Below are positions 9,735 through 22,728 of a DNA stretch of 64,000 nt, one piece after another. Every line of letters begins with the position of its first letter. Position 1 is the first letter of the stretch. The translations under genes and the position numbers were made by a program. The DNA is taken from NCBI GenBank assembly GCA_038049695.1, contig CP142459.1:63914001-63978000 (forward strand), given 5' to 3'. The notes beneath the pieces are model-generated. The model had not been told where the DNA came from. It searched no databases and worked only from the letters and a program-made list of their open reading frames with translations. The stretch is from Cinnamomum chago (Eukaryota > Streptophyta > Magnoliopsida > Laurales > Lauraceae).

Positions 9735-10504
9735 ATTTGGTAAGCTTACTTTACCAGTTAAGTAAAGTGAAGGGCTAATATGAGGGACTTTAAAAAGAGA
9801 GGCTCAAATAAAAAAAATATTAGGTTTCGAATACCATCTCTTCCATGAAAAAAAAATGTTAAAAGGACACTCTCTCAGGCAAGATAATGATAAAAAAAAA
9901 AAAAGACAAGGGGTGTTCATTGAAGGGGTAGGGCTATTCCGAGGAATGCCCAAAAGCCACTTCTAAACTAGAAGCCTTAACCAGGCCCAAGCATGAGTCA
10001 CGCCTGAAGTTTTTGGCCCGGACCCAAGCCGCATGGAAATGATGAAGCCCGAGCCCGGCCTATAGAAATTTTTTTTTAGCTTCTTACCAAGTCCTAAGCC
10101 AACACAGCTGTTCTGGTCACCTTCTCTTTGAGGTCATGGGCTTGAGTCCCCGCATTGCTGCTCCCTCCCAACCTCCCTCACAAATATATATTTATATATA
10201 TATATATATATAAATATATGTTTGGGCGGGACGAGAATATCGGCTTTCAAGCACTAGGTGTAAATAATTAATAAATAATAAAAAGAAACCGAGCACGGCA
10301 TATCTATTAATAATTGAACCCCATGCCCAAAGCCCAATCCTTGAGCTCCCATAAAAAATTAAAAAAATAATAAAAAAATACTCCACTTTTTAACAGAGAA
10401 AATAAAAATGCTACTCTCACCTTTTGATTCTACTACTCCCTTACTTTTGTTCTATCTTATATTGACCTGTTACTCAACTTCACCGGTAAAGTAAATTTAC
10501 GATT
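9735..10504. mobile_element. TIR element D, unit 4 copy
   Basis: 770 bp; interrupted (CCCT)n tract inside. Confidence 0.58.
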
Positions 10505-11012
10505 TATTTCATTTATTGTGATTTGATATTATTTAATCCAATTGTTATTCACACATGTCCCTCCATCATATTGTGAACTAAGCCCAGACCCGTCACCCAC
10601 CAACAAGTAAAATAAGGAAAAAAAGCCAAAAAAATCGTTTTGCAGGATTGCCGCCGTATTCATCCGCGGTATTCCTACAATTTCCGGTTTTCCTACTCTC
10701 ACAGAGGAGGAAAACTGGAAATTGCGAATTTATGACGACGAAAACTGGAAAATGCGAGTGTACCGCCCATGCCAGCAGCGGTAAAGCTGCATGAGTGTCC
10801 AAATGAAGTCCCAGGACCTTTCCATTTCCAATTAACGTAAAGTAGAATGAAAGAATCCACAGTTGCGTTTTTTCTTGTAGCCCATATATAGTGAACTCCC
10901 ATATGATATGAATAGACAGAAAAAAAAAATCACACAAGCTGACTTTGGTAATAGACATAGTTGCTTATATGCACAAAAAATCAGTGATGTGTCGACTACT
11001 AGGGCATGTTTG

Positions 11013-11531
11013 TAGGGTTGCAAAAGGAACGGTTCCGCATCGGAACCATAGTGGGCCCGGACACGTTTCTAAATAACGGTTCCGGTTCCGGATCCGGTCT
11101 TGACTCGGAACGTGTTTAGTTGGTTCTAGACCCGGCACCGATAGGAAAACCCAGATCCGGGTCCACCTAGAGGACTGGAATCTAGTTCCAAAATTGATTT
11201 TAATTTATATTTTTCCTTCATTTTTGTTAAAATAAGCATATCATTTAGCTTATAACGGTGCGTCAAATTCTACTACCTCTAATATTGCATATAAAAATGT
11301 CCAAAAAAAGTTGATTTTTAGGTAAAATTTGCAATATCAAACGCTCATAAGCCGGGTCCTGGGTCCACATGTCGGAACCCGTTTGGACACGGACCCGTTT
11401 ATCAATCGGAACCTAAATTAGGTTACGGACCCGGACACGTTTAAGAATAATCGGAACGTAAAATAGGTTCCCGACCCGGTTTTTTTACAGGTCGGATCTT
11501 TCGGGTAATCGGATACCCGTTTGCAGCCCTA
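11013..11531. mobile_element. hAT-type MITE, unit 5 copy
   Basis: 519 bp; private changes in the AT-rich middle ('tttttaggtaaaatttg' near 11315). Confidence 0.78.
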
Positions 11532-12372
11532 CAAGTCTGCGAGTATAGGCTTTTTTTTTTTTTTTTTTGTCCAGTTGAAATGACGGTTTCGCTGGTTTCT
11601 CGTATATTCTCAACCGTAAATATTAAGATCTTTGGTTTTTTACGGGAACAATTATGCACCCTGTTTAGTAGAATCAATAATTTCGAAGAACCCAAGATAC
11701 ATTTAGTTTGAAAATTTCTCCGAAAATATAGGTCGTGCATGGCCATGAGATTGTTAAACACATATACAATTGTCATGGGCTGCATTCTCACTTTAAGACC
11801 AGCGAAAACGTTGTTCAATGCATGGGTTAAATAATATATGAAATAAGAAAGAGAGGGTTAAATGATCATAACAGAATGGTGAGTCAAATATATGTCGACT
11901 GTAACGAAAATAGATAGACAGCGGTCAAAAGCTGTCTCAGAATGTCTCTCCTCTCTTTTTAGGCGATTTTAACGGGAAACTCCCCATATATAGGATTCCT
12001 GCTGACCAAAAAGGCCAGACACAAGTTAGCCCTAGCTAGCGCAAGCCTTTGAGAGTCCTTTTCGCCAACTCAGATGGGCCTACTCGGGAGACGGAGAGTG
12101 GTCTAGTTAGGACTAGATCAACTTGCTTAACGTATAATCATCCTAAATTGAGACAAGCATGCCCTTACTGAATCGATTTTTCCGAGTTCTGTCCATCTTG
12201 TACTTGGTTTGAGAGAGCCCATTCCGCTTCTACCTATTCCATAGTGAAACCCACTCGTCACCTGCAAGGATCCGATCCAAAACGCCCAGATGTTGCTGAT
12301 TTTTTTAAGTAGGATTTAGTCACGAGTGGACACAGCCCTATTCGTCGACTTCTCACTCACGAACTATTTCAT

Positions 12373-13129
12373 ATTTGGTAAGCTTACTTTACCAGTTAAA
12401 TAAAGTGAAGGGCTAATATGAGGGACTTTAAAAAGAGAGGGTCAAATAAAAAAAATATTAGGTTTCGAATACCATCTCTTCCATGAAAAAAAAATGTTAA
12501 AAGGACACTCTCTCATGCAAGATAATGATAAAAAAAAAGACTAGGGGTGTTCATTGAAGAGGTAGGGCTATTCCGAGGAATGCCCAAAAGCCACTTCTAA
12601 ACTAGAAGCCTTAACCTGGCCCAAGCATGTGTCACGCCGAAGATTTTGGCCTGGACCCAAGCCGCATGGAAAAGATGAAGCCCGAGCCCGGCCTATAGAT
12701 AAAATTTTTTAGCTTCTTACCAAGTCCTAAGCCAACACAGCTGTTCTGGTCACCTTCTCTTTGAGGTCATGGGCTTGAGTCCCCGCATTGCTGCTCCCTC
12801 CCTCCCTCCCTCACAAATATATATATATATATATAAATCTATATGTTTGGGCGGGACGAAAATATCGGCTTTCAAGCACTAAGTGTAAATAAATAATAAA
12901 TAATAAAAAGAAACCGAGCACGGCATATCTATTAATAATTGAACCCCATGCCCAAAGCCCAATCCTTGAGCTCCCATAAAAAATTAAAAAAATAAAAAAA
13001 AATAACTCCACTTTTTAATAGAGAAAATAAAAATGCTACTCTCACCTTTTGATTCTACTACTCCCTTACTTTTGTTCTATCTTATATTGACCTGTTACTC
13101 AACTTCACCGGTAAAGTAAATTTACGATA
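12373..13129. mobile_element. TIR element D, unit 5 copy
   Basis: 757 bp; diverged interior near 12617-12710. Confidence 0.58.
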
Positions 13130-13518
13130 TATTTCATTTATTGTGATTAGATATTATTTAATCCAATTGTTATTCACACATGTCCCTCCATCATATTGTG
13201 AACTAAGCCCAGACGTGTCACCCACCAACAAGTAAAATAATGAAAAAAAGCCAAAAAAATCGTTTTGCAGGATTGCCGCCGTATTCATCCGCGGTATTCC
13301 TACAATTTCCGGTTTTCCTCCTCTCACAGAGGAGGAAAACTAGAAATTGCGAATTTATGACGACGAAAACTGGAAAATGCGAATTTACCGCCCATGCCAG
13401 CAGCGGTAAAGCTGCATGAGTGTCCAAATGAAGTCCCAGGACCTTTCCATTTCCAATTAACATAAAGTAGAATGAAAGAATCCACAGTTGCGTTTTTTCT
13501 TATAGCCCATATATAGTG

Positions 13519-13996
13519 GGCCCGGACACGTTTCTAAATAACGGTCCCGGTTCCGGATCCGGTCTTGACTCGGAACGTGTTTAGTTGGTTCTAGACCCGG
13601 CACCGATAGGAAAACCCAGATCCGGGTCCACCTAGAGGACTGGAATCTAGTTCCAAAATTGATTTTAATTTATATTTTTCCTTCATTTTTGTTAAAATAA
13701 GCATATCATTTAGCTTATAACGGTGCGTCAAATTCTACTACCTCTAATATTGCATATAAAAATGTCCAAAAAAAGTTGATTTTCAGGTACAATTTGCAAT
13801 ATCAAACGCTCATAAGCCGGGTCCTGGGTCCACATGTCGGAACCCGTTTGGACACGGACCCGTTTATCAATCGGAACCTAAATTAGGTTACGGACCCGGA
13901 CACGTTTATGAATAATCGGAACGTAAAATAGGTTCCCGACCCGGTTCTTTTACAGGTCGGATCTTTCGGGTAATCGGATACCCGTTTGCAGCCCTA
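13519..13996. mobile_element. hAT-type MITE, unit 6 copy, left end deleted
   Basis: Starts at 'ggcccgg', right after the deletion junction. The left inverted repeat and left flank are missing. The right end is intact. Confidence 0.75.
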
Positions 13997-14834
13997 CAAG
14001 TCTGCGAGTATAGGCTTTTTTTTTTTTTTTTGTCCAGTTGAAATGACGGTTTCGCTGGTTTCACGTATATTCTCAACTGTAGATATTAAGATCTTTGGTT
14101 TTTTACGGTAACAATTATGCACCCTGTATAGTAGAATCAATAATTTCGTAGAACCCAAGATACATTTAGTTTGGAAATTTCTCCGAAAATATAGGTCGTG
14201 CATGGCCATGAGATTGTTAAACACATATATAATTTTCATGGGCTGCAATCTCACTTTAAGACCAGCTAAAACGTTGTTCAATGCATGGGTTAAATAATAT
14301 ATGAAATAAGAAAGAGAGGGTTAAATGATCATAACAGAGTGGTGAGTCAAATATATGTCGACTGTAACGAAAATAGATAGACAGCTGTCAAAAGCTGTCT
14401 CAGAATGTCTCTCCTCTCTTTTTAGGCGATTTTAACGGGAAACTCCCCATATATAGGATTCCTGCTGACCAAAAAGGCCAGACACAAGTTAGCCCTAGCT
14501 AGCGCAAGCCTTTGAGAGTCCTTTTCGCCAACTCAGATGGGCCTACTCGGGAGACGGAGAGTGGTCTAGTTAGGACTAGATCAACTTGCTTAACGTATAA
14601 TCATCCTAAATTGAGACAAGCATGCCCTTACTGAATCGATTTTTCCGTGTTCTGTCCATCTTGTACTTGGTTTGAGAGAGCCATTCCGCTTCTACCTATT
14701 CCATAGTGAAACCCACTCGTCACCTGCAAGGATCCGATCCAAAACGCCCAGATGTTGCTGATTTTTTTAAGTAGGATTTAGTTACGAGTGGACACAGCCC
14801 TATTCGTCGACTTCTCACTCACGAACTATTTCAT

Positions 14835-15275
14835 ATTTGGTAAGCTTACTTTACCAGTTAAGTAAAGTGAAGGGCTAATATGAGGGACTTTAAAAAGAGA
14901 GGGTCAAATAAAAAAAATATTAGGTTTCGAATACCATCTCTTCCATGAAAAAAAAATGTTAAAAGGACACTCTCTCATGCAAGATAATGATAAAAAAAAA
15001 GACTAGGGGTGTTCATTGAAGAGGTAGGGCTATTCCGAGGAATGCCCAACAGCCACTTCTAAACTAGAAGCCTTAACATGGCCCAAGCATGAGTCACGCC
15101 TGAAGTTTTTGGCCCGACCCCAAGCCGCATGGAAATGATGAAGCCCGAGCCCGGCCTATAGAAATTTTTTTTTAGCTTCTTACCAAGTCCTAAGCCAACA
15201 CAGCTGTTCTGGTCACCTTCTTTTTGAGGTCATGGGCTTGAGTCCCCGCATTGCTGCTCCCTCCCTCCCTCCCTC

Positions 15276-15316
<41 letters not shown>

Positions 15317-15606
15317 TATGTGTTTGGGCGGGACGGGAATATCGGCTTTCAAGCATTAAGTGTAAATAAATAATAAATAATAAAAAGAAACCGAGCACGG
15401 CATATCTATTAATAATTGAACCCCATGCCCAAAGCCCAATCCTTGAGCTCCCATAAAATATCAAAAAAATAATAAAAAAATACTCCACTTTTTAACAGAG
15501 AAAATAAAAATGCTACTCTCACCTTTTGATTCTACTACTCCCTTACTTTTGTTCTATCTTATATTGACCTGTTACTCAACTTCACCGGTAAAGTAAATTT
15601 ACGATT
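14835..15606. mobile_element. TIR element D, unit 6 copy
   Basis: 772 bp; intact despite the deletion elsewhere in the unit; long (TA)n tract. Confidence 0.58.
15004..15160. mobile_element. hAT-like end fragment nested in element D (shown in unit 6)
   Basis: Begins 'taggggtgttcat', a sequence often found at the termini of plant hAT MITEs. It continues through GC-rich 'ggcccga' and 'gcccgagcccggcc' motifs typical of the subterminal regions of that group. No matching right end is visible, so it is a truncated remnant at best. The first base is altered in units 1-4. Confidence 0.35.
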
Positions 15607-16114
15607 TATTTCATTTATTGTGATTTGATATTATTTAATCCAATTGTTATTCACACATGTCCCTCCATCATATTGTGAACAAAGCCCAGACCCGTCACCC
15701 ACCAACAAGTAAAATAAGGAAAAAAAGCCAAAAAAATCATTTTGCAGGATTGCCGCCGTATTCATCTGCGGTATTCCTACAATTTCCGGTTTTCCTCCTC
15801 TCACAGAGGAGGAAAACTGGAAATTGCGAATTTATGACGACGAAAACTGGAAAATGCGAATTTACCGCCCATGCCAGCAGCGGTAAAGCTGCATGAGTGT
15901 CCAAATGAAGTCCCAGGACCTTTCCATTTCCAATTAACATAAAGTAGAATGAAGGAATCCACAGTTGCGTTTTTTCTTATAGCCCATATATAGTGAACTC
16001 CCATATGATATGAATAGACTGAAAAAAAAAATCACACAAGCTGACGATGGCAATTGACATAGTTTCTTATATGCACAGAAAATCAGTGATGTGTCAACTA
16101 CTAGGGCACGTTTG

Positions 16115-16633
16115 TAGGGTTGCAAAAGGAACGGTTCCGCATCGGAACCACAGTGGGCCCGGACACGTTTCTAAATAACGGTTCCGGTTCCGGATCCGGT
16201 CTTGACTCGGAACGTGTTTAGTTGGTTCTAGACCCGGCACCGATAGGAAAACCCAGATCCGGGTCCACCTAGAGGACTGGAATCTAGTTCCAAAATTGAT
16301 TTTAATTTATATTTTTCCTTCATTTTTGTTAAAATAAGCATATCATTTTGCTTATAACGGTGCGTCAAATTCTACTACCTCTAATATTGCATATAAAAAT
16401 GTCCAAAAAAAGTTGATTTTCAGGTACAATTTGCAATATCAAACGCTCATAAGCCGGGTCCTGGGTCCACATGTCGGAACCCGTTTGGACACGGACCCGT
16501 TTATCAATCGGAACCTAAATTAGGTTACGGACCCGGACACGTTTATGAATAATCGGATCGTAAAATAGGTTCCCGACCCGGTTTTTTTACAGGTCGGATC
16601 TTTCGGGTAATCGGATACCCGTTTGCAGCCCTA
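16115..16633. mobile_element. hAT-type MITE, unit 7 copy
   Basis: 519 bp; left flank 'cacgtttg'; internal 'ccacagtggg' and 'attttgcttat' are private. Confidence 0.78.
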
Positions 16634-17471
16634 CAAGTCTGCGAGTATAGGCTTTTTTTTTTTTTTTGTCCAGTTGAAATGACGTTTTCGCTGGTTTCAC
16701 GTATATTCTCAACCGTAGATATTAAGATCTTTGGTTTTTTACGGTAACAATTATGCACCCTGTATAGTAGAATCAATAATTTCGTAGAACCCAAGATACA
16801 TTTAGTTTGGAAATTTCTCCGAAAATATAGGTCGTGCATGGCCATGAGATTGTTAAACACATATATAATTGTCATGGGCTGCATTCTCACTTTAAGACCA
16901 GCAAAAACGTTGTTCAATGCATGGGTTAAATAAAATATGAAATAAGAAAGAGAGGGTTAAATGATCATAACAGAATGGTGAGTCAAATATATGTCGACTG
17001 TAACGAAAATAGATAGACAGCTGTCAAAAGCTGTCTCAGAATGTCTCTCCTCTCTTTTTAGGCGATTTTAACGGGAAACTCCCCATATATAGGATTCCTG
17101 CTGACCAAAAAGGCCAGACACAAGTTAGCCCTTGCTAGCGCAAGCCTTTGAGAGTCCTTTTCGCCAACTCAGATGGGCCAACTCGGGAGACGGAGAGTGG
17201 TCTAGTTAGGACTAGATCAACTTGCTTAACGTATAATCATCCTAAATTGAGACAAGCATGCCCTTACTGAATCGATTTTTCCCTGTTCTGTCCATCTTGT
17301 ACTTGGGTTGAGAGAGCCCATTCCGCTTCTACCTATTCCATAGTGAAACCCACTCGTCACCTGCAAGGATCCAATCCAAAACGCCCAGATGTTGCTGATT
17401 TTTTAAAGTAGGATTTAGTCACGAGTGGACACAGCCCTATTCGTCGACTTCTCACTCACGAACTATTTCAT

Positions 17472-18225
17472 ATTTGGTAAGCTTACTTTACCAGTTAAGT
17501 AAAGTGAAGGGCTAATATGAGGGACTTTAAAAAGAGAGGGTCAAATAAAAAAAATATTAGGTTTCAAATACCATCTCTTCCATGAAAAAAAAATGTTAAA
17601 AGGACACTCTCTCATGCAAGATAATGATAAAAAAAAAAGACTAGGGGTGTTCATTGAAGAGGTAGGGCTATTCCGAGGAATGCCCAACAGCCACTTCTAA
17701 ACTAGAAGCCTTAACCTGGCCCAAGCATGAGTCACGGCTGAAGTTTTTGGCCCGAACCCAAGCCGCATAGAAATGATGAAGCCCGAGCCCGGCCTATAGA
17801 AATTTTTTTTTAGCTTCTTACCAAGTCCTAAGCCAACACAGCTGTTCTGGTCACCTTCTCTTTGAGGTCATGGGCTTGAGTCCCCGCATTGCTGCTCCCT
17901 CCCTCCCTCCCTCACAAATATATATATAAATAAATATATATGTTTGGGCGGGACGGGAATATCGGCTTTCAAGCACTAAGTGTAAATAAATAATAAATAA
18001 TAAAAAGAAACCGAGCACGGCATATCTATTAATAATTGAACCCCATGCCCAAAGCCCAATCCTTGAGCTCCCATAAAAAATAAAAAAAATAAAAAAAAAT
18101 ACTCCACTTTTTAATAGAGAAAATAAAAATGCTACTCTCACCTTTTGATTCTACTACTCCCTTACTTTTGTTCTATCTTATATTGACCTGTTACTCAACT
18201 TCACCGGTAAAGTAAATTTACGATT
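17472..18225. mobile_element. TIR element D, unit 7 copy
   Basis: 754 bp; (TA)n broken as 'tataaataaatata'. Confidence 0.58.
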
Positions 18226-18733
18226 TATTTCATTTATTGTGATTTGATATTATTTAATCCAATTGTTATTCACACATGTCCCTCCATCTTATTGTGAACT
18301 AAGCCCAGACCCGTCACCCACCAACAAGTAAAATAAGGAAAAAAAGCCAAAAAAATCGTTTTGCAGGATTGCCGCCGTATTCATCCGCGGTATTCCTACA
18401 ATTTCCGGTTTTCCTCCTCTCACAGAGGAGGAAAACTGGAAATTGCGAATTTATGACGACGAAAACTGGAAAATGCGAATTTACCGCCCATGCCAGCAGC
18501 GGTAAAGCTGCATGAGTGTCCAAATGAAGTCCCAGGACCTTTCCATTTCCAATTAACATAAAGTAGAATGAAAGAATCCACAGTTGCGTTTTTTCTTATA
18601 GCCCATATATAGTGAACTCCCATATGATATGAATAGACAGAAAAAAAAAATCACACAAGCTGACTTTGGCAATTGACATAGTTGCTTATATGCACAGAAA
18701 ATCAGTGATGTGTCGACTACTAGGGCATGTTTG

Positions 18734-19252
18734 TAGGGTTGCAAAAGGAACGGTTCCGCATCGGAACCATAGTGGGCCCGGACACGTTTCTAAATAACGG
18801 TTCCGGTTCTGGATCCGGTCTTGACTCGGAACGTGTTTAGTTGGTTCTAGACCCGGCACCGATAGGAAAACCCAGATCCGGGCCCACCTAGAGGACTGGA
18901 ATCTAGTTCCAAAATTGATTTTAATTTACATTTTTCCTTCATTTTTGTTAAAATAAGCATATCATTTAGCTTATAACGGTGCGTCAAATTCTACTACCTC
19001 TAATATTGCATATAAAAATGTCCAAAAAAAGTTGATTTTCAGGTACAATTTGCAATATCAAACGCTCATAAGCCGGGTCCTGGGTCCACATGTCGGAACC
19101 CGTTTGGACACGGACCCGTTTATCAATCGGAACCTAAATTAGGTTACGGACCCGGACACGTTTATGAATAATCGGAACGTAAAATAGGTTCCCGACCCGG
19201 TTTTTTTACAGGTCGGATCTTTCGGGTAATCGGATACCCGTTTGCAGCCCTA
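18734..19252. mobile_element. hAT-type MITE, unit 8 copy
   Basis: 519 bp; 'ggttctggatcc' breaks the GGTTCC repeat, as in unit 10. Confidence 0.78.
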
Positions 19253-20089
19253 CAAGTCTGCGAGTATAGGCTTTTTTTTTTTTTTGTCCAGTTGAAATGA
19301 CGGTTTCGCTGGTTTCACGTTTATTCTCAACCGTAGATATTAAGATCTTTGGTTTTTTACGGTAACAATTATGCACCGTGTATAGTAGAATCAATAATTT
19401 CGTAGAACCCAAGATACATTTAGTTTGGAAATTTCTCCGAAAATATAGGTCGTGCATGGCCATGAGATTGTTAAACACATATATAATTGTCATGGGCTGC
19501 ATTCTCACTTTAAGACCAGCAAAAACGTTGTTCAATGCATGGGTTAAATAATATATGAAATAAGAAAGAGAGGGTTAAATGATCATAACAGAATGGTGAG
19601 TCAAATGTATGTTGACTGTAACGAAAATAGATAGACAGCTGTCAAAAGCTGTCTCAGAATGTCTCTCCTCTCTTTTTAGGCGATTTTAACGGGAAACTCC
19701 CCATATATAGGATTCCTGCTGACCAAAAAGGCCAGACACAAGTTAGCCCTAGCTAGCGCAAGCCTTTGAGAGTCCTTTTCGCCAACTCAGATGGGCCTAC
19801 TCGGGAGACGGAGAGTGGTCTAGTTAGGACTAGATCAACTTGCTTAACGTATAATCATCCTAAATTGAGACAAGCATGCCCTTACTGAATCGATTTTTCC
19901 GTGTTCTGTCCATCTTGTACTTGGTTTGAGAGAGCCCATTCCGCTTCTACCTATTCCATAGTGAAACCCACTCGTCACCTGCAAGGATCCGATCCAAAAT
20001 GCCCAGATGTTGCTGATTTTTTTAAGTAGGATTTAGTCACGAGTGGACACAGCCCTATTCGTCGACTTCTCACTCACGAACTATTTCAT

Positions 20090-20537
20090 ATTTGGTAAGC
20101 TTACTTTACCAGTTAAATAAAGTGAAGGGCTAATATGAGGGACTTTAAAAAGAGAGGGTCAAATAAAAAAAATATTAGGTTTCGAATACCATCTCTTCCA
20201 TGAAAAAAAAATGTTAAAAGGACACTCTCTCATGCAAGATAATGATAAAAAAAAAAAAGACTAGGGGTGTTCATTGAAGAGGTAGGGCTATTCCGAGGAC
20301 TGCCCAACAGCCACTTCTAAACTAGAAGCCTTAACCTGGCCCAAGCATGAGTCACGCCTGAAGTTTTTGGCCCGAACCCAAGCCGCATGGAAATGATGAA
20401 GCCCGAGCCCGGCCTATAGAAAAAAAAATTCTGCTTCTTACCAAGTCCTAAGCCAACACAGCTGTTCTGGTCACCTTCTCTTTGAGGTCATGGGCTTGAG
20501 TCCCCGCATTGCTGCTCCCTCCCTCCCTCCCTCCCTC

Positions 20538-20576
<39 letters not shown>

Positions 20577-20862
20577 TATATGTTTGGGCGGGACGGGAAT
20601 ATCGGCTTTCAAGCACTAAGTGTAAATAAATAATAAATAATAAAAAGAAACCGAGCACGGCATATCTATTAATAATTGAACCCCATGCCCAAAGCCCAAT
20701 CCTTGGGCTCCCATAAAAAATTAAAAAAAAAAAAAATACTCCACTTTTTAACAGAGAAAATAAAAATGCTACTCTCACCTTTTGATTCTACTACTCCCTT
20801 ACTTTTGTTCTATCTTATATTGACCTGTTACTCAACTTCACCGGTAAAGTAAATTTACGATT
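20090..20862. mobile_element. TIR element D, unit 8 copy
   Basis: 773 bp; long (TA)n tract. Confidence 0.58.
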
Positions 20863-21370
20863 TATTTCATTTATTGTGATTTGATATTATTTAATCCAAT
20901 TGTTATTCACACATGTCCCTCCATCATATTGTGAACTAAGCCCAGACCCGTCACCCACCAACAAGTAAAATAAGGAAAAAAAGCCAAAAAAATTGTTTTG
21001 CAGGATTGCCGCCGTATTCATCCGCGGTATTCCTACAATTTCCGGTTTTCCTCCTCTCACAGAGGAGGAAAACTGGAAATTGCGAATTTATGACGACGAA
21101 AACTGGAAAATGCGAATTTACCGCCCATGCCAGCAGCGGTAAAGCTGCATGAGTGTCCAAATGAAGTCCCAGGACCTTTCCATTTCCAATTAACATAAAG
21201 TAGAATGAAAGAATCCACAGTTGCGTTTTTTCTTATAGCCCATATATAGTGAACTCCCATATGATATGAATACACAGAAAAAAAAAATCACACAAGCTGA
21301 CTTTGGCAATTGACAAAGTTGCTTATATGCACAGAAAATCAGTGATGTGTCGACTACTAGGGCATGTTTG

Positions 21371-21890
21371 TAGGGTTGCAAAAGGAACGGTTCAGCATCG
21401 GAACCGTAGTGGGCCCGGACACGTTTCTAAATAACGGTTCCGGTTTCGGATCCGGTCTTGACTCGGAACGTGTTTAGTAGGTTCTAGACCCGGCAACGAT
21501 AGGAAAACCCAGATCCGGGTCCACCTAGAGGACTGGAATCTAGTTCCAAAATTGATTTTAATTTATATTCTTCCTTCATTTTTGTTAAAATAAGCATATC
21601 ATTTAGCTTATAACGGTGCGCCAAATTCTACTACCTCTAATATTGCATATAAAAATGTCCAAAAAAAAGTTGATTTTCAGGTACAATTTGCAATATCAAA
21701 CGCTCATAAGCCGGGTCCTGGGTCCACATGTCGGAACCCGTTTGGACACGGACCCGTTTATCAATCGGAACCTAAATTAGGTTACGGACCCGGACACGTT
21801 TATGAATAATCGGAACGTAAAATAGGTTCCCGACCCGGTTTTTTTACAGGTCGGATCTTTCGGGTAATCGGATACCCGTTTGCAGCCCTA
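21371..21890. mobile_element. hAT-type MITE, unit 9 copy
   Basis: 520 bp; carries the 'ggcaacgat' and 'gcgccaaatt' variants shared with unit 11. Confidence 0.78.
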
Positions 21891-22728
21891 CAAGTCTGCG
21901 AGTATAGGCTTTTTTTTTTTTTTTGTCCAGTTGAAATGACGGTTTCGCTGGTTTCACGTATATTCTCAACCGTAGATATTAAGATCTTTGGTTTTTTACG
22001 GTAACAATTATGCACCCTGTATAGTAGAATCAATAATTTCGTAGAACCCAAGATACATTTAGTTTGGAAATTTCTCCGAAAATATAGGTCGTGCATGGCC
22101 ATGAGATTGTTAAACACATATATAATTGTCATGGGCTGCATTCTCACTTTAAGACCAGCAAAAACGTTGTTCAATGCATGGGTTAAATAATATATGAAAT
22201 AAGAAAGAGAGGGTTAAATGATCATAACAGAATGGTGAGTCAAATGTATGTTGACTGTAACGAAAATAGATAGACAGCTGTCAAAAGCTGTCTCAGAATG
22301 TCTCTCCTCTCTTTTTAGGCGATTTTAACGGGAAACTCCCCATATATAGGATTCCTGCTGACCAAAAAGGCCAGACACAAGTTAGCCCTAGCTAGCGCAA
22401 GCCTTTGAGAGTCCTTTTCGCCAACTCAGATGGGCCTACTCGGGAGACGGAGAGTGGTCTAGTTAGGACTAGATCAACTTGCTTAACGTATAATCATCCT
22501 AAATTGAGACAAGCATGCCCTTACTGAATCGATTTTTCCGAGTTCTGTCCATCTTGTACTTGGTTTGAGAGAGCCCATTCCGCTTCTACCTATTCCATAG
22601 TGAAACCCACTCGTCACCTGCAAGGATCCGATCCAAAACGCCCAGATGTTGCTGATTATTTAAAGTAGGATTTAGTCACGAGTGGACACAGCCCTATTCG
22701 TCAACTTCTCACTCACGAACTATTTCAT

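Larger units (their letters stand above)
7891..10524. repeat. Satellite unit 4 (2634 bp)
   Basis: Type B, near-identical to unit 2. It shares 'aaatgtacaa' at 8661, 'acccgacacc' near 8497, 'ctcaggcaag' near 9874 and the broken (TA)n tract. A private change interrupts the (CCCT)n tract as 'cccaacctccc' near 10166. Confidence 0.95.
10525..13149. repeat. Satellite unit 5 (2625 bp)
   Basis: Type A front ('gcgagtgtacc' near 10754), followed by a more diverged back half with many private substitutions around 11290-11700 and 12600-12720. It marks the transition to the units to its right. Confidence 0.95.
13150..15626. repeat. Satellite unit 6, internally deleted (2477 bp)
   Basis: It lacks about 160 bp relative to its neighbours. 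The junction at 13513-13518 reads 'atatatagtgggcccgg', joining the first 'atagtg' (segment A TATA-like region) to the second 'atagtg' (inside the hAT MITE). The left end of the MITE and the end of segment A are lost. Confidence 0.95.
15627..18245. repeat. Satellite unit 7 (2619 bp)
   Basis: Full-length. A dense patch of private substitutions lies at 16019-16115 ('gactgaaaa', 'gacgatggc', 'agtttctta', 'gtcaactac', 'gcacgtttg'), within an otherwise typical unit. Confidence 0.95.
18246..20882. repeat. Satellite unit 8 (2637 bp)
   Basis: Full-length, with a long uninterrupted (TA)n tract near 20540-20572. It has 'cacgtttattc' near 19317, which otherwise marks units 20-23. Confidence 0.95.
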
